A DNA stretch of 64,000 nucleotides from Aquipseudomonas guryensis (GCF_014164785.1 NZ_JACJFN010000001.1:1612001-1676000); one strand, 5' to 3'; numbered from the stretch's first letter, positions 25,644 to 37,193 are shown. The notes: a model not told the origin generated them from the sequence alone. A program made the numbers and translations.

Positions 25644-26213
25644 TCAGAAGTGCCGTTCGCGTCCGGCGAACAGGTCGCGTAAATTGCCCCGATGGCGCCA
25701 GACGATCAGCCCGGTTAGCACGCACATCGGCAGCAGCGCTGCCGGTTGTTGCCAGGCCAGTAATGGCAAGGTCAGCGGCGTGGCGATCAGCGAGGCGAGC
25801 GAGCTGGTGCGGGTGAGGATAAAGGTCAGCGCCCAGGCGGCGAGGGCCAGCAAGGCGGCCGGCGGATACAGGCCGAGCAGCATGCCGGCGGCCGTGGCCA
25901 CACCTTTGCCACCCTTGAAGCGGAAGTACAGCGGATAAAGATGGCCGATTACGGCAGCGAGGCCGATCCAGGCTTGTTGCTGGATATTCAACCCGAGCAG
26001 GTTGGCGATCAGTACCGGCAACAGGCCTTTGCACAGGTCGCCGAGCAGGGTGATGATAGCCAGCTTCTTACCCGCCACCCTGAGCATATTGGTCGCCCCG
26101 GGATTGCCCGAGCCACTGGCGCGCGGGTCCGGCCCACCGCTCAGGCGGCTGAGCAGGATGGCGAAGGACAGCGAGCCGAGCAGGTAGGCGAGCAGTACCA
26201 ACAGCCAGAACAT
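25644..26213 (-). CDS. plsY: Glycerol-3-phosphate acyltransferase PlsY
   Basis: 189 residues with about five membrane helices. Family motifs are [32 protein letters not shown] and [15 protein letters not shown]. Uses acyl-phosphate from PlsX to acylate glycerol-3-phosphate, the first step of phospholipid synthesis. Start at 26213 ([18 protein letters not shown]) matches relatives; ATG 26222, three codons upstream, is also possible. Divergent from folB and convergent with tsaD. Confidence 0.97.
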   Translation of the reverse strand: MFWLLVLLAYLLGSLSFAILLSRLSGGPDPRASGSGNPGATNMLRVAGKKLAIITLLGDLCKGLLPVLIANLLGLNIQQQAWIGLAAVIGHLYPLYFRFKGGKGVATAAGMLLGLYPPAALLALAAWALTFILTRTSSLASLIATPLTLPLLAWQQPAALLPMCVLTGLIVWRHRGNLRDLFAGRERHF

Positions 26214-26289
26214 GGTATCCATTCCGGGGCGAGTGAGCCTCGATTCTAGCGGCGGGACACACTCCTTGTCGTGCTGTGGAGTTAAGTGC

Positions 26290-26643
26290 TTGGACAAAGT
26301 CTTTATCGAAGGTCTGGAAGTCGACACCCTGATCGGTGCCTACGACTGGGAGCGCGGCATTCGCCAGTGCCTGCAACTGGACCTGACCTTCGCCTGGGAT
26401 ATCCGCCCGGCCGCAGCAGGCGATGACCTGAGCAAGGCGCTCGACTATGCGGCGGTGAACCAGCACGTGCAGGCGTTTGCCAGCGCGGCCCGCTTCGAAC
26501 TGGTGGAGACCTTTGCCGAGCACCTGGCTGCCAGCCTGCTAAGCGAGTTCGGCATGCCCTGGGTGCGCCTCAAGGTGACCAAGCCCGGCGCCAACCCGGC
26601 GGCCCGTGCGGTGGGTGTGGAAATCGAGCGCAGTCAGCCATGA
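26290..26643 (+). CDS. folB: Dihydroneopterin aldolase
   Basis: 117 residues from a TTG start at 26290 ([20 protein letters not shown]), with GGAG 8 nt upstream. An earlier in-frame ATG at 26212 would add residues with no family similarity and overlap plsY. The conserved N-terminal segment and VKVTKPGA-like C-terminus ([11 protein letters not shown]) define FolB. Converts 7,8-dihydroneopterin to 6-hydroxymethyl-dihydropterin in folate synthesis. Overlaps folK by 4 bp, so consecutive pathway steps are coupled. Confidence 0.95.
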   Translation: MDKVFIEGLEVDTLIGAYDWERGIRQCLQLDLTFAWDIRPAAAGDDLSKALDYAAVNQHVQAFASAARFELVETFAEHLAASLLSEFGMPWVRLKVTKPGANPAARAVGVEIERSQP

Positions 26644-27158
26644 GTCGCATACTGCTGGGCTTGGGCAGCAATATCGAACGTGAGGCGCACCTGTGTGCCG
26701 GGCTCGATGCGCTGGCCGGGTTTCTCCATGACCTGCAGTGCTCGCCGGTATTCGAGAGTGCGCCGGTGGGGATCAAGAGCGGGCCGTTCTTCAACCTGGT
26801 GGTCAGCGCGCGTACCGATCTGCCGCTGACCGAGTTGGATCGCCGGTTGAAGTTCATCGAGGCCGACAATGGCCGCTACGCGCCCAATCGCAAGGGTCTG
26901 CCGCTGGATATCGACGTGCTGCTGTACGACGAACTGGTCGGCAACTTCGATGGGCTAATCCTGCCGCGTGCGGAAATCCTCAAGAATGCCTTCGTGCTCT
27001 GGCCGCTGGCGCTGCTGGTGCCCGAGACCGTGCATCCGCTGACGGGCAGCACATTTGCCCAGCTCTGGGCAGCAGCGCAGATCGATCAGCAGCTGCGTCC
27101 GGTGGCGTTCCAGTGGCGCGGCCGCGCGCTGACGCCTGCGGCGTTACTCCAGGCCTGA
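26640..27158 (+). CDS. folK: 6-hydroxymethyl-dihydropterin pyrophosphokinase
   Basis: 172 residues. LLGLGSNIEREAHL at the start and the NRKGLPLDIDVLLYDE signature identify HPPK. Transfers pyrophosphate from ATP to 6-hydroxymethyl-7,8-dihydropterin, the step after FolB. Start overlaps folB stop (ATGA). Confidence 0.98.
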   Translation: MSRILLGLGSNIEREAHLCAGLDALAGFLHDLQCSPVFESAPVGIKSGPFFNLVVSARTDLPLTELDRRLKFIEADNGRYAPNRKGLPLDIDVLLYDELVGNFDGLILPRAEILKNAFVLWPLALLVPETVHPLTGSTFAQLWAAAQIDQQLRPVAFQWRGRALTPAALLQA

Positions 27159-27197
27159 GGCCCACCGCCGGGATGTGCTTCCCGGATTGCATCCGGG

Positions 27198-28430
27198 CTA
27201 GGGTTGCGCGCTGCGTTCCTTGTAAGCCTTGAGCACTTTCAGCCGCTCGCGCTTGAGTGCCTCGCCCAGTTCCGCACCCTGAATTCCCTGTTCCAGCAGC
27301 GGCTGCACCGCCACCGCACGAGCGGCCTGCATGGCGCCCAGCAGGTAGGCCGCTTGTGGATAGTCGCGGTCCTCGAAGCCGAGGCGCCCGCGGGCGTCCA
27401 TTTCGCAGGCGGCGATGAACTCTTCGAAGCGTTGCGGGCGGCGGTAGACGTCGAAGCTCTGCAACAGGCCGAGCAGGGTCTCCGCACGCAGCTCCAAGGC
27501 TCGGTGGCCGTGGGTGTGGTATTCGCCGACCAACAGCGCTAGTTCGGCACAGTCCCGCGGTACCTTGCAGCGCGTGTTCACCGCCTTGATCAGTTTGAGG
27601 CCGCGCATTTCGTGGGCGATATGCCGTGGCCATTCGACCTGCGGCGTGGTGCCCTTGCCCAGGTCATGCAGCAGGCAGGCCCAGCGCACGCTCAGCGGCT
27701 GCTGGTGGCGGGCGCATTGCTGCAACACCATCAAGTTATGGATGCCGGTATCGATTTCCGGGTGATGGGTGGCGGTTTGCGGCACGCCGAACAGGGCGTC
27801 GACTTCCGGCAGCAACTCGGCCAGGGCGCCACAGTCGCGCAGCACCTGAATGAAGACCTCGGGGCAGGGCTCCAGCAGGGCGCGGGAGATTTCCTTCCAG
27901 CTGCGCTCGGCAGTGAGTGCTTTGAGCTCGCCGGATTCGGCTAGCTGGCGCATCAGGGCTAAGGTCTCCGGGGCCACGACAAAGCCCAGCGGCGCATAAC
28001 GTGCGGCGAAGCGTGCCACCCGCAGCACGCGCAGCGGATCTTCGGCGAAGGCCGGGGAGACGTGGCGCAGCACCCGCGCGGCGAGGTCGCGCTGGCCGCC
28101 ATAGGGGTCGATTACCCGGCCCTGGTCGTCCTCGGCCATGGCGTTGACGGTCAGGTCGCGGCGGATCAGGTCGTCTTCCAGGGTGACGTCCGGGCTGGCG
28201 TAGAAGGTGAAGCCGCTATAGCCCTGGCCGGATTTGCGCTCGGTGCGGGCCAGCGCATATTCCTCGCCGCTCTGCGGGTGGAGGAACACCGGAAAATCGT
28301 CGCCCACCGGCCGGTAGCCCTGATCGAGCATGCGCTGCGCATCGGCGCCGACCACCACCCAGTCGATATCGGTGATGGGCCGGCCGAGCAGGCGATCACG
28401 CACCGCGCCGCCGACTTTGTAGATCTGCAT
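27198..28430 (-). CDS. cca: CCA-adding tRNA nucleotidyltransferase
   Basis: 410 residues, full length for the gamma-proteobacterial enzyme. The nucleotidyltransferase head has [13 protein letters not shown] and the catalytic DIDWVVVG (Asp-x-Asp), then [10 protein letters not shown] and the basic ERxxxE-like neck; the C-terminal half carries an HD domain ([11 protein letters not shown] with upstream [11 protein letters not shown]), giving phosphatase/phosphodiesterase activities for tRNA repair. Adds or repairs the 3' CCA of tRNAs. Confidence 0.98.
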   Translation of the reverse strand: MQIYKVGGAVRDRLLGRPITDIDWVVVGADAQRMLDQGYRPVGDDFPVFLHPQSGEEYALARTERKSGQGYSGFTFYASPDVTLEDDLIRRDLTVNAMAEDDQGRVIDPYGGQRDLAARVLRHVSPAFAEDPLRVLRVARFAARYAPLGFVVAPETLALMRQLAESGELKALTAERSWKEISRALLEPCPEVFIQVLRDCGALAELLPEVDALFGVPQTATHHPEIDTGIHNLMVLQQCARHQQPLSVRWACLLHDLGKGTTPQVEWPRHIAHEMRGLKLIKAVNTRCKVPRDCAELALLVGEYHTHGHRALELRAETLLGLLQSFDVYRRPQRFEEFIAACEMDARGRLGFEDRDYPQAAYLLGAMQAARAVAVQPLLEQGIQGAELGEALKRERLKVLKAYKERSAQP

Positions 28431-28462
28431 GAAATCACTCCTCCGTAGCTGCGGAGGATAAG

Positions 28463-28500
28463 CGAAAAAGCCCGTACCTGCTGCCTGCAGGTACGGGCTT
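28463..28500 (-). terminator. Intrinsic terminator after spoVR
   Basis: AAGCCCGTACCTGC (28468-28481) and its exact complement (28487-28500) make a 14-bp stem with a 5-nt loop, followed on the minus strand by TTTTTCG. It closes the prkA-yeaH-spoVR operon. Confidence 0.92.
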
Positions 28501-28518
28501 GCGTGGTCGAGCAGGGGC

Positions 28519-30084
28519 TCAGATCGGCGGAATCACCAGATCCAGGCGCGGGTACTCGCTCTCGGCATCCTGCTCGTTGCGCGGCGGCACGTGCTGCATG
28601 CCGACGACCTGTTCGCCCTGGCGGACTTCCAGGTGGATGTCGAAGCCCCACAGGCGATGCAGGTGCTTGAGCACCTCGCCGGTGGAATCGCCCAGCGGTT
28701 TGCGGTCGTGCTGCTGGTGGCGCAGGGTTAGCGAACGGTCACCGCGGCGGTCGACGCTCCAGATCTGCACATTGGGTTCGCGGTTGCCCAGGTTGTACTG
28801 GGCGGCCAGGGTCTCGCGGATAATGCGATAGCCTGGCTCGTCGTGGATGGCCGGCACCAGCATGTCGTCCTGTTGGTCGTCGTCCATCACGCTGAACAGC
28901 TTGAGGTCGCGGATCACCTTGGGCGAGAGGAACTGCAGGATGAAGCTCTCGTCCTTGAAGTTGGCCATGGCGAACTTGAGGGTCGACAGCCAGTCGCTGC
29001 CGGCAATGTCGGGGAACCAGTGGCGATCTTCCTCGGTGGGGTGTTCGCAGATCCGGCGGATGTCGCAGTAGATGGCGAAGCCCAGGGTGTAGGGGTTGAT
29101 GCCGCTGTAGTAGGGGCTGTCGAAGCCGGGCTGGTAGATCACGCTGGTGTGCGACTGGAGGAACTCCATCATGAAGCCATCGGTAACCAGGCCTTCGTCG
29201 TACAAATCGTTCATCAGGGTGTAGTGCCAGAAGGTCGCCCAGCCTTCGTTCATCACCTGGGTCTGGCGTTGCGGGTAGAAGTACTGGGCAATCTTGCGCA
29301 CGATGCGGATCACCTCGCGCTGCCAGGGTTCCAGCAGCGGCGCGTGCTTCTCGAGGAAGTACAGGATGTTCTCCTGCGGTTCGGCCGGCCAGCGCTTGTT
29401 GTCCTGATCGTGGCCTTTGCTGGCGCCCTTGGGGATGGTGCGCCAGAGGTCGTTGATCTGCTTCTGCAGGTGTTCCTCGCGATCCTTCTGCCGCCGGCGC
29501 TCCTCTTCGGCGGAGATCGGGTAGGGCCGCTTGTAGCGGTCGACCCCGTAGTTCATCAGGGCGTGGCAGGAGTCGAGCAGGTCTTCCACCGCGTCGATAC
29601 CGTGGCGTTCCTCGCACTGCATGATGTACTGCTTGGCGAACACCAGGTAATCAATGATCGAGCTGGCGTCGGTCCAGGTGCGGAACAGGTAGTTACCCTT
29701 GAAGAAGCTGTTGTGGCCGTAGCAGGCATGGGCGATTACCAGTGCTTGCATGCACATGGTGTTCTCTTCCATCAGGTAGGCGATGCACGGGTCGGAGTTG
29801 ATCACGATCTCGTAGGCCAGGCCCATCTGCCCGCGCGAATAGCCCTTCTCGGTGGCGAGGAAGTGCTTGCCGTAGGACCAGTGGTGATAACCCAGGGGCA
29901 TGCCGACGGACGCGTAGGCGTCCATCATCTGCTCGGCGGTGATCACTTCAATCTGGTTGGGGTAGGTGTCCAGGGCATAGCGCTCGGCAATGCGCGCTAT
30001 CTCGCGGTCGTACTGGCGAACCAGGTCGAAGGTCCACTCAGAGCCTGTGGAGATCGGCTGGCGTTTTTTCTCGGATGCGGTCAT
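28519..30084 (-). CDS. spoVR: SpoVR family protein
   Basis: 521 residues with long conserved SpoVR stretches such as [20 protein letters not shown] and [20 protein letters not shown]. Function is unknown at the molecular level; in proteobacteria it is tied to stress and nutrient limitation through its operon with yeaH and prkA. Third gene of that operon, 11 bp after yeaH. No anomalies. Confidence 0.97.
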   Translation of the reverse strand: MTASEKKRQPISTGSEWTFDLVRQYDREIARIAERYALDTYPNQIEVITAEQMMDAYASVGMPLGYHHWSYGKHFLATEKGYSRGQMGLAYEIVINSDPCIAYLMEENTMCMQALVIAHACYGHNSFFKGNYLFRTWTDASSIIDYLVFAKQYIMQCEERHGIDAVEDLLDSCHALMNYGVDRYKRPYPISAEEERRRQKDREEHLQKQINDLWRTIPKGASKGHDQDNKRWPAEPQENILYFLEKHAPLLEPWQREVIRIVRKIAQYFYPQRQTQVMNEGWATFWHYTLMNDLYDEGLVTDGFMMEFLQSHTSVIYQPGFDSPYYSGINPYTLGFAIYCDIRRICEHPTEEDRHWFPDIAGSDWLSTLKFAMANFKDESFILQFLSPKVIRDLKLFSVMDDDQQDDMLVPAIHDEPGYRIIRETLAAQYNLGNREPNVQIWSVDRRGDRSLTLRHQQHDRKPLGDSTGEVLKHLHRLWGFDIHLEVRQGEQVVGMQHVPPRNEQDAESEYPRLDLVIPPI

Positions 30085-30095
30085 CGCGGTTCCCC

Positions 30096-31367
30096 TCAGG
30101 TCACCAGGCGGCGCTGGAACAGTTCACGGAACACCGGGTAGATGTCGGCGGACGAGACCAGCTGCTGCTGGGCGAAAGTGTCGGCATAGGTTTCGCCGAC
30201 CTGTTCGTACTCGAACCACAGCGCTTGGTGCTCGCGCGGGGTGATCTCGACGTAGGTGAAGTACTGCACGAACGGCATGATCTGGTTGATCAGGATATCG
30301 CGGCAGATCGGCGAATCGTCATTCCAGTTGTCGCCATCCGACGCCTGGGCGGCGTAGATGTTCCATTCGTTGATCGGGTAACGCGCGGCCATGATCTCCT
30401 GCATCATTTTCAGCGCGCTGGAGACGATGGTGCCGCCGGTCTCGCGCGAGTAGAAGAACTCTTCCTCGTCGACCTCTTTGGCGCTGGTGTGGTGGCGGAT
30501 GAACACCACCTCGATTTTGTCGTAGTTCCGCTTCAGAAACAGATACAAGAGGATAAAGAACCGCTTGGCGATGTCCTTGGTGGCCTGGGTCATCGAGCCG
30601 GATACGTCCATCAGGCAGAACATCACCGCCTTGGAACTGGGGTTGGGCTGCTTGGTCAGCAGGTTGTACTTGAGGTCGAAGGTGTCGAGAAACGGCACGC
30701 GGTTGATGCGTACGCGCAGCTTGCTGATTTCTTCTTCCAGTGCTTGGATGTCACTGAAATTGTCCGGCTCTTCCAGCTTGAGGCGTTCCAGTTCGGCCAG
30801 GGCCTGCTTGAGCTTGGCGCGGCTGCTGCCCGACAGGGCGATGCGCCGCGCATGAGCCGAGCGCAGGGTGCGTACGATGTTGATGCGTGACGGGTTGCCT
30901 TCGTTGCTGATGCCGGCGCGCACGGTTTTGAAGGTGTCGCTGCCGGTCAGGTGACGTTTGACCAGGTTGGGCAGTTCCAGATCCTCGAACATGAAGTCGA
31001 GAAACTCCTCCTGGGTGATCTGGAAGACGAACTCGTCCATGCCTTCGCCGGAATTACTCGCCTTGCCGGCACCGCGCCCGCCGCCACCGCCGGAGGGGCG
31101 GGGGATATGGTCGCCGCCGCTGAACTGCTTGTTGCCGGGGTGCACGGTGGTCTGCTTGCCGCCGCGGCCATGGTGCAACACCGGCTCGTCAATATCGCGG
31201 CCGGGAATGCTGATCTGTTCGCCGTGCTCCATGTCGGTGATGGAGCGCCGGCTGACGGCCTCCTCCACGGCCTTCTTGATGTGGTCACGGTAACGCCGCA
31301 AGAAGCGCTGGCGGTTCACCGTGCTCTTGTTCTTGCCATTCAGGCGCCGGTCGATGACATAGCTCAT
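30096..31367 (-). CDS. yeaH: YeaH/DUF444 family protein
   Basis: 423 residues. Family features are the N-terminal [20 protein letters not shown], a Gly-rich disordered segment near 90-105, and a von Willebrand A-like C-terminal half with the MIDAS-like start [11 protein letters not shown]. Works with the PrkA kinase in the conserved yeaGH stress module; molecular role not established. Lies 72 bp after prkA and 11 bp before spoVR. Confidence 0.97.
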   Translation of the reverse strand: MSYVIDRRLNGKNKSTVNRQRFLRRYRDHIKKAVEEAVSRRSITDMEHGEQISIPGRDIDEPVLHHGRGGKQTTVHPGNKQFSGGDHIPRPSGGGGGRGAGKASNSGEGMDEFVFQITQEEFLDFMFEDLELPNLVKRHLTGSDTFKTVRAGISNEGNPSRINIVRTLRSAHARRIALSGSSRAKLKQALAELERLKLEEPDNFSDIQALEEEISKLRVRINRVPFLDTFDLKYNLLTKQPNPSSKAVMFCLMDVSGSMTQATKDIAKRFFILLYLFLKRNYDKIEVVFIRHHTSAKEVDEEEFFYSRETGGTIVSSALKMMQEIMAARYPINEWNIYAAQASDGDNWNDDSPICRDILINQIMPFVQYFTYVEITPREHQALWFEYEQVGETYADTFAQQQLVSSADIYPVFRELFQRRLVT

Positions 31368-31439
31368 GACGTCTCCTTAGCGCGCGGGCCTATAGGCCCG
31401 CGGCAGCCGGCGCGGCCACGGTGGGGCGCCGGCAACGGG

Positions 31440-33362
31440 TTACTGCGACTTGCGAACCCGCAGATACCACTCGGACAGCAGGCGCACCTGCTTCTCGGTG
31501 TAGCCACGTTCGACCATTCGGGTGACAAAGTCGTTGTGCTTCTGTTGATCCTCCTTGCTCGCCTTGGCGTTGAAGCTGATGACCGGCAGCAGATCCTCGG
31601 TGTTGGAGAACATTTTCTTCTCGATCACCACGCGCAGCTTTTCGTAGCTGAGCCAGGTCGGGTTCTTGCCGTTGTTGTTGGCGCGGGCGCGCAGCACGAA
31701 GTTGACGATCTCGTTGCGGAAATCCTTCGGGTTGCTGATGCCGGCCGGCTTCTCGATCTTTTCCAGTTCCTCGTTGAGGGCCACGCGATTGAGGATCTCG
31801 CCGGTTTCCGGGTCGCGGTATTCCTGATCCTGAATCCAGAAATCGGCATACAGCACGTAACGGTCGAAGATGTTCTGCCCGTACTCGCTGTAGGACTCCA
31901 GGTAGGCGGTCTGGATTTCCTTGCCGATGAACTCGATGTAGCGCGGCGCCAGGTACTCCTTGATGAAGCGCAGGTAGCGTTCGCGCACTTCGGCGGGGAA
32001 CTGTTCCTGCTCGATCTGCTGCTCCAGCACATACAGCAGGTGCACCGGGTTGGCGGCGATCTCGTGGGGGTCGAAGTTGAATACCTTGGACAGGATCTTG
32101 AAGGCGAAGCGGGTCGACAGGCCGTTCATGCCTTCATCGACGCCGGCGGTGTCGCGGTACTCCTGGATCGACTTGGCCTTGGGGTCGGTGTCCTTGAGGT
32201 TTTCGCCGTCGTAGACGCGCATCTTCGAGTAGATGTTGGAGTTCTCCGGTTCCTTCAGGCGGCTCAGTACGGAGAACTGCGCGAGCATCTTCAGGGTGTC
32301 CGGGGCGCAGTGGGCCTTGGCCAGCGAGCTGTTGAACAGCAGCTTGTCGTAGATCTTCACCTCGTCGGTGACGCGCAGGCAGTACGGCACCTTGACGATG
32401 TAGATGCGGTCGATGAACGCCTCGTTGTTCTTGTTGTTGCGGAAGCTGTGCCACTCGGACTCGTTGGAGTGGGCCAGCAGGATGCCGCTGTAGGGGATCG
32501 CGCCGAGGCCTTCGGTGCTGTTGTAGTTGCCCTCCTGGGTGGCGGTGAGCAAGGGGTGCAGGACCTTGATCGGCGCCTTGAACATCTCGACGAATTCCAT
32601 CAGACCCTGGTTGGCCCGGCACAGGGCGCCCGAGTAGCTGTAGGCGTCGGCGTCGTTCTGCGGGAATTCCTCCAGCTTGCGGATATCCACCTTGCCGACC
32701 AGTGCGGAGATGTCCTGGTTGTTCTCGTCGCCCGGTTCGGTCTTGGCCACGGCGATCTGATTGAGAATCGAGGGGTACAGCTTGACCACGCGGAACTGGC
32801 TGATGTCGCCACCGAACTCGGTCAGGCGCTTGGTCGCCCAGGGCGAGATGATGCTGTTGAGGTAACGCCGCGGGATGCCGTAGTCCTCTTCGAGGATGGC
32901 ACCATCTTCACTGGCATTGAACAGCCCCAGCGGCGACTCGAATACCGGCGAGCCCTTGATCGCGTAGAAGGGCACTTTTTCCATCAGCTGCTTGAGCTTC
33001 TCTGCCAGCGAGGACTTGCCGCCGCCGACCGGGCCAAGCAGATAGAGGATCTGTTTCTTCTCTTCCAGGCCCTGAGCGGCATGGCGGAAGTAGGAGACGA
33101 TCTGGTCGATGCACTCTTCCATGCCGTGGAAGTCGGCAAAGGCCGGGTAGCGACGGATCACCTTGTTGGAAAAGATGCGCGACAGCCGAGAATTGCTCGA
33201 AGTATCGATCAGCTCCGGCTCGCCGATGGCCATCAGCAGACGCTCGGATGCTGTGGCGTAGGCGCTGCGATCCGTTTTGCACAGTTCGAGGTATTCCTGA
33301 AGGGAATATTCCTCCTGGCGGGTCGATTCGAAGCGTTGCTGGAAGTGGCTGAATATACTCAT
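31440..33362 (-). CDS. prkA: PrkA-type serine protein kinase (YeaG)
   Basis: 640 residues from ATG 33362 (MSIFSHFQQRFES; AGGTG 7-8 nt upstream), preferred over an earlier in-frame start. The N-terminal AAA-like part has the P-loop LLGPVGGGKSSLAEKL, the rest is the PrkA domain and C-terminal kinase-like region. In enterobacteria YeaG responds to nitrogen starvation and stationary phase. First gene of prkA-yeaH-spoVR; its upstream gene-free region must hold the promoter. Confidence 0.96.
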   Translation of the reverse strand: MSIFSHFQQRFESTRQEEYSLQEYLELCKTDRSAYATASERLLMAIGEPELIDTSSNSRLSRIFSNKVIRRYPAFADFHGMEECIDQIVSYFRHAAQGLEEKKQILYLLGPVGGGKSSLAEKLKQLMEKVPFYAIKGSPVFESPLGLFNASEDGAILEEDYGIPRRYLNSIISPWATKRLTEFGGDISQFRVVKLYPSILNQIAVAKTEPGDENNQDISALVGKVDIRKLEEFPQNDADAYSYSGALCRANQGLMEFVEMFKAPIKVLHPLLTATQEGNYNSTEGLGAIPYSGILLAHSNESEWHSFRNNKNNEAFIDRIYIVKVPYCLRVTDEVKIYDKLLFNSSLAKAHCAPDTLKMLAQFSVLSRLKEPENSNIYSKMRVYDGENLKDTDPKAKSIQEYRDTAGVDEGMNGLSTRFAFKILSKVFNFDPHEIAANPVHLLYVLEQQIEQEQFPAEVRERYLRFIKEYLAPRYIEFIGKEIQTAYLESYSEYGQNIFDRYVLYADFWIQDQEYRDPETGEILNRVALNEELEKIEKPAGISNPKDFRNEIVNFVLRARANNNGKNPTWLSYEKLRVVIEKKMFSNTEDLLPVISFNAKASKEDQQKHNDFVTRMVERGYTEKQVRLLSEWYLRVRKSQ

Positions 33363-33637
33363 AACTGCACCTCGCTCGCTGCATGGAGCCGGCAAGGGTC
33401 ATTCGGGCGGGTGCAGAGGAGGTCGACGCGTCGGCCGTTAGAAACCCCCAGAACACCAAAAAACGCTACCGATGGCCCGGAACCGGTGTGCCGGCTCTCC
33501 CTTTTGGATGGCCTCGACCTAAGAGTAGTTCGGATTCGGCAGGGGCAAGGATGGCGTAAGGGTGACAGAACATTACCGCTCGTCGGCAATGCCCTGGGGA
33601 GCAGGCGCGGCGCGGGGTTGCGCCGCGCAGAAAATTT
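33363..33637. other. Gene-free interval between prkA and glpE
   Basis: Holds the prkA promoter region. Near 33605-33628 GCGCGGCGC pairs with GCGCCGCGC, a strong stem just after the glpE stop; on the minus strand no T-run follows, so it would be a weak or factor-assisted terminator for the lptD-to-glpE gene string. Confidence 0.5.
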
Positions 33638-33967
33638 TTACTCGGCGTTGCCCTGGGCTACTTCGCCTGGGAACTGGCTGCGCCACAGGTCGAAGCCGCC
33701 ATCCAGGCTGTAGACCTCGGCGAAACCCTGGTGCGCCAGGTAGGCCGCTGCGTTCTGGCTGGAGTTGCCGTGGTAGCAGGTGACGATCAGCGGCTGGTCG
33801 AAGTCGGCCTTGGCGATAAAGTCGGCCAGCGAGTGGTTGTCCAGGTGCCGGGAACCGCTGATATGGCCATTAGCGAAGCTCTGCGGGTCACGGATATCGA
33901 CCACTACGGCGCCTTGCTCGCGCAGGGTCTGGGCCTGTTCTGGCGGGATGCGTTTGAATTCGCTCAT
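33638..33967 (-). CDS. glpE: Thiosulfate sulfurtransferase GlpE (single-domain rhodanese)
   Basis: 109 residues. Single rhodanese domain with active-site loop CYHGNSSQ (catalytic Cys in [13 protein letters not shown]). Start 33967 has GGAGA 8 nt upstream and overlaps the apaH stop by 4 bp (ATGA). Transfers sulfane sulfur from thiosulfate to thiophilic acceptors in the cytoplasm. Confidence 0.96.
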   Translation of the reverse strand: MSEFKRIPPEQAQTLREQGAVVVDIRDPQSFANGHISGSRHLDNHSLADFIAKADFDQPLIVTCYHGNSSQNAAAYLAHQGFAEVYSLDGGFDLWRSQFPGEVAQGNAE

Positions 33968-34788
33968 GGGGTGTTCTCCGGGCAGTCGCAGCGGTGGCGT
34001 TCGCCGCTGTCGATGTTCATCAGGGTCATGGCGCCGCCCCACACGCAGCCGCTGTCCAGGGCGCTGAGGCCGGGCTCGTCACACTGGCCTTCCAGCGCCG
34101 CCCAGTGGCCGAAGATGATCTTGCGCCCGCGGCTCTTGCGCTGCGGGTAGCTGAACCAGGGGGCGTAGCCGGGTGGCGCGGTATCCACGCCTTCCTTGCT
34201 CTTCAGGTCGAGGGTACCGTCGGCCTTGCAGAAGCGCATGCGGGTGAGGTAGTTGGTGATCACCCGCAGGCGGGGGATGCCATGCAGGTCCTTGTCCCAC
34301 TTGGCCGGCTCGTTGCCGTACATGCCATCGAGGAACAGCGGCAGGCGGGCGTCGTCGCGCAGGGCTTCCTCGACTTCGGCGGCGCGCTTGAGGGCTTTCT
34401 CCACGGTCCACTGCGGCGGGATGCCGGCATGCACCAGAGCGATATCGCGCTCGGCATCGTAATGCATCAGCTTCTGCTGGCGCAGCCAGTCGAGCAGGTT
34501 CTGCCGATCCGGGGCGTCGAGGATTTCCTGCAGGGTGTCGTTCTTCTTCAGGCGCTCGATGTTGTGCGCCACGGCCAGCAGGTGCAGGTCATGGTTACCC
34601 AACACGCAGACCAGTGAGTCGCGCATGGTGTAGAGGAAGCGCAGGGTTTCCAGCGACTGCGGGCCGCGGTTGACCAGATCGCCCACCAGCCACAGGCGAT
34701 CCTTGGCCGGGTCAAAGACGACGCGTTCGAGCAGGCACTTGAGCGGTTGTAGGCAGCCCTGCAGGTCACCGACGGCGTAGGTTGCCAT
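33964..34788 (-). CDS. apaH: Bis(5'-nucleosyl)-tetraphosphatase, symmetrical
   Basis: 274 residues. Metallophosphatase motifs are [17 protein letters not shown] and LGNHDLH, the order seen in ApaH. Hydrolyses Ap4A to two ADP and also removes Np4 caps from RNA. The stop of apaG and start of apaH meet at 34788, and the end overlaps glpE, so translation is coupled through the three genes. Confidence 0.98.
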   Translation of the reverse strand: MATYAVGDLQGCLQPLKCLLERVVFDPAKDRLWLVGDLVNRGPQSLETLRFLYTMRDSLVCVLGNHDLHLLAVAHNIERLKKNDTLQEILDAPDRQNLLDWLRQQKLMHYDAERDIALVHAGIPPQWTVEKALKRAAEVEEALRDDARLPLFLDGMYGNEPAKWDKDLHGIPRLRVITNYLTRMRFCKADGTLDLKSKEGVDTAPPGYAPWFSYPQRKSRGRKIIFGHWAALEGQCDEPGLSALDSGCVWGGAMTLMNIDSGERHRCDCPENTP

Positions 34789-35168
34789 CAGTGCAGGGCT
34801 CCGGGCATGGCCAGGCGGAAGGGGGCGATGGTGGCATCGAAGCGTTTGCCGTCGTCGGCGAGCATCTGGTAGCTGCCCTGCATATTGCCGACCTTGGTCG
34901 CCATCACCGTGCCGCTGCTGTAGGTGTGGCTCTCGCCTGGCTGCAGGTGCGGCTGTTGGCCGACCACCCCGGCACCGCGGACTTCCTGCACGCGGCCGTC
35001 GCCGTCGGTGATGATCCAGTGGCGGCTGAGCAGCTTGGCGGCCACCTCGCCGTTGTTGTGGATGGTCACCGTGTAAGCGAAGGCGAAACGGTTCTGCTCC
35101 GGGCTGGATTGCTCCGGCAGATAGCGGGTGGCGACGCTGACGTCGACCTGGTAGCGCGAATCGGACAT
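34788..35168 (-). CDS. apaG: ApaG (Co2+/Mg2+ efflux-associated protein)
   Basis: 126 residues starting [17 protein letters not shown]; an all-beta, fibronectin-III-like protein with the conserved [20 protein letters not shown] stretch. Its exact role is unresolved. Sits between rsmA and apaH as in E. coli. Start 35168 is preferred over one three codons earlier. Confidence 0.96.
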   Translation of the reverse strand: MSDSRYQVDVSVATRYLPEQSSPEQNRFAFAYTVTIHNNGEVAAKLLSRHWIITDGDGRVQEVRGAGVVGQQPHLQPGESHTYSSGTVMATKVGNMQGSYQMLADDGKRFDATIAPFRLAMPGALH

Positions 35169-35198
35169 GGGCGGCAACTCGGGAAGCTGTAAAGCAGT

Positions 35199-36011
35199 TT
35201 AGTCCTGGGTCTGGACCTTGGGTTGCGCGGCGAGCTGATCGGCCAGGCGCACGAAGGCAGCCAGGTCGAGTTGCTCCGGGCGCAGGCTGCCATCGACGCC
35301 GGCGGCCTCGATCTCGGCGCTGCTGAGCAGGCCCTTGAGCGTGTTGCGCAGGGTCTTGCGACGCTGGTTGAAGGCTTCGCGCACCACCCGTTCGAGCAGG
35401 CGATGATCCTTGGCCGGGAACGGTAGTACGTCGTGCGGCACTAGGCGGACGATGGCCGAGTCGACCTTGGGCGGCGGATTGAACGCGCCCGGGCCGACAT
35501 TGAACAGATGCTCCACGCGGCAGTGGTACTGGACCATGATCGACAGGCGGCCCCAGTCGCCACCGCCCGGCTCGGCGGCCAGGCGCTCGACCACTTCCTT
35601 CTGCAGCATGAAGTGCATGTCGCTGATCAAGGGGGCGTTATCCAGCAGATGGAAGATTAGCGGCGTGGAGATGTTGTAGGGCAGGTTACCGACCACGCGC
35701 AGGCTGTGCGGTGCGGCTTCGAGACGGTTGAAGTCGAACTTCAGTGCGTCACCCTGGTTCAGGCGGAAGTTGCTCAGGTGACCGAACTTGCCCTGCAGGA
35801 TCGGGATCAGGTCGAGGTCGAGCTCGATCACATCGAGCTGGCCACCGCTGCTCAGCAGGCCTTCGGTCAGGGCGCCCTGGCCTGGGCCGATCTCCAGCAG
35901 GCGCTCGCCTTCGCGGGCATGGATGGCGCGCAGGATACGGTGGATCACCCCGGCGTCATGCAGGAAGTTCTGGCCAAAGCGCTTGCGCGCGCGGTGTTGG
36001 TATTCGGACAT
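35199..36011 (-). CDS. rsmA: 16S rRNA (A1518/A1519-N6)-dimethyltransferase
   Basis: 270 residues from ATG 36011 ([23 protein letters not shown] 8 nt upstream). AdoMet motif [15 protein letters not shown] and catalytic [10 protein letters not shown] are intact. Dimethylates two adjacent adenines near the 3' end of 16S rRNA, a late 30S assembly step; loss gives kasugamycin resistance. Part of the surA-pdxA-rsmA-apaG-apaH series. Confidence 0.98.
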   Translation of the reverse strand: MSEYQHRARKRFGQNFLHDAGVIHRILRAIHAREGERLLEIGPGQGALTEGLLSSGGQLDVIELDLDLIPILQGKFGHLSNFRLNQGDALKFDFNRLEAAPHSLRVVGNLPYNISTPLIFHLLDNAPLISDMHFMLQKEVVERLAAEPGGGDWGRLSIMVQYHCRVEHLFNVGPGAFNPPPKVDSAIVRLVPHDVLPFPAKDHRLLERVVREAFNQRRKTLRNTLKGLLSSAEIEAAGVDGSLRPEQLDLAAFVRLADQLAAQPKVQTQD

Positions 36012-36128
36012 CGGGACAGCTCCAGGCTTCAAGCTGCGCGCTTGAAGCGAATGCAAAGAGGCGCAGTTTAACAGCAATGCCGGCGCAGGCCGTATGCGCT
36101 GCGCCGGGCAATGCAGGTCTACGCGGCT

Positions 36129-37121
36129 TCAGCGACGGCTAGCGGCCATCTGGTAGGCGGTTTCCAGCGCCACCTGCAGGCTGCCGCAGTCGATCTGGCC
36201 GCTGCCGGCCAGGTCCAGGGCTGTGCCGTGATCGACTGAGGTGCGGATGATCGGCAGACCTAGGGTGACGTTGACCGCCGCGCCAAAGCCCTTGTACTTG
36301 AGCACCGGCAGGCCCTGGTCGTGGTACATGGCCAGCACTGCGTCGCATTGATCGAGGTGCTTGGGGGTGAACAGGGTGTCGGCCGGCAGCGGGCCGATCA
36401 GGTTCAGGCCTTCGCCGCGCAGCAGTTCGAGGGTCGGTTCGATCACCTCGATTTCCTCGCGGCCCAGGTGGCCGCCTTCGCCGGCATGGGGATTGAGGCC
36501 GCAGACCAGGATGCGTGGCTGGGCGATGCCGAACTTCTGCACCAGGTCGGCGTGCAGGATGCGCGCGACTCGCGCCAGGCGCTCGGCGGTGATGGCGGCA
36601 GCGACATCCTTGAGCGGCAGGTGGGTGGTCACCAGGGCCACGCGCAGGCCGCGGGTGGCCAGCATCATCACCACCTGCTCGGTGTGGGTCAGCTCGGCAA
36701 GGAATTCGGTATGTCCGGAGAAGGCGATGCCCGCTTCGTTGATTACGCCCTTGTGTACGGGGGCGGTGATCATGCCGGCGAAGTCGCCATCCAGGCAGCC
36801 CTGGCCGGCACGGGTCAGGGTTTGCAGGACATAGGCAGCGTTGCTGGAATCGAGCTGGCCGGGGCGAACCTTGGCTTGCAGCGGGGTATCCCAGACATAC
36901 AGGCTGCCGGCCGGCGCAGGTTGGCTCGGCCAGTTGCCTGGCGCTGCCGCCAACAGGTCGATCCGCAGGCCCAGCAGGGCTGCCCGTTCGCTCAGCAGCT
37001 CACGGCTGGCAATGGCGACCAGGGGGTGAGGCTGGGCAGCTCGGGCCAGCAACAGGCACAGATCCGGGCCGATGCCGGCTGGCTCACCAGGGGTCAGGGC
37101 GAAAAGCTGGGCGGTGGTCAT
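36129..37121 (-). CDS. pdxA: 4-hydroxythreonine-4-phosphate dehydrogenase
   Basis: 330 residues from ATG 37121 ([20 protein letters not shown]). Metal and substrate signatures include [12 protein letters not shown] and [20 protein letters not shown]-dependent step in pyridoxal phosphate synthesis. Lies behind surA, but a good terminator separates the two, so pdxA may depend on read-through or its own promoter. Confidence 0.98.
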   Translation of the reverse strand: MTTAQLFALTPGEPAGIGPDLCLLLARAAQPHPLVAIASRELLSERAALLGLRIDLLAAAPGNWPSQPAPAGSLYVWDTPLQAKVRPGQLDSSNAAYVLQTLTRAGQGCLDGDFAGMITAPVHKGVINEAGIAFSGHTEFLAELTHTEQVVMMLATRGLRVALVTTHLPLKDVAAAITAERLARVARILHADLVQKFGIAQPRILVCGLNPHAGEGGHLGREEIEVIEPTLELLRGEGLNLIGPLPADTLFTPKHLDQCDAVLAMYHDQGLPVLKYKGFGAAVNVTLGLPIIRTSVDHGTALDLAGSGQIDCGSLQVALETAYQMAASRR

Positions 37122-37193
37122 CGGCAGGTTCTCTTCTGGGTGGTGTTGGTCGTGGCGCCGCAAGCCAACACTCTACGCTGAAAATTAGTGGCG

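Noticed and set aside
30951..33713. Long plus-strand open frame antisense to prkA and yeaH (and similar ones at 20148-22022, 22615-24066, 48272-50707 and 54416-56137)
   Set aside because: These are mirror frames of GC-rich genes: they lie fully opposite well-identified genes, have skewed composition and no recognisable domain.
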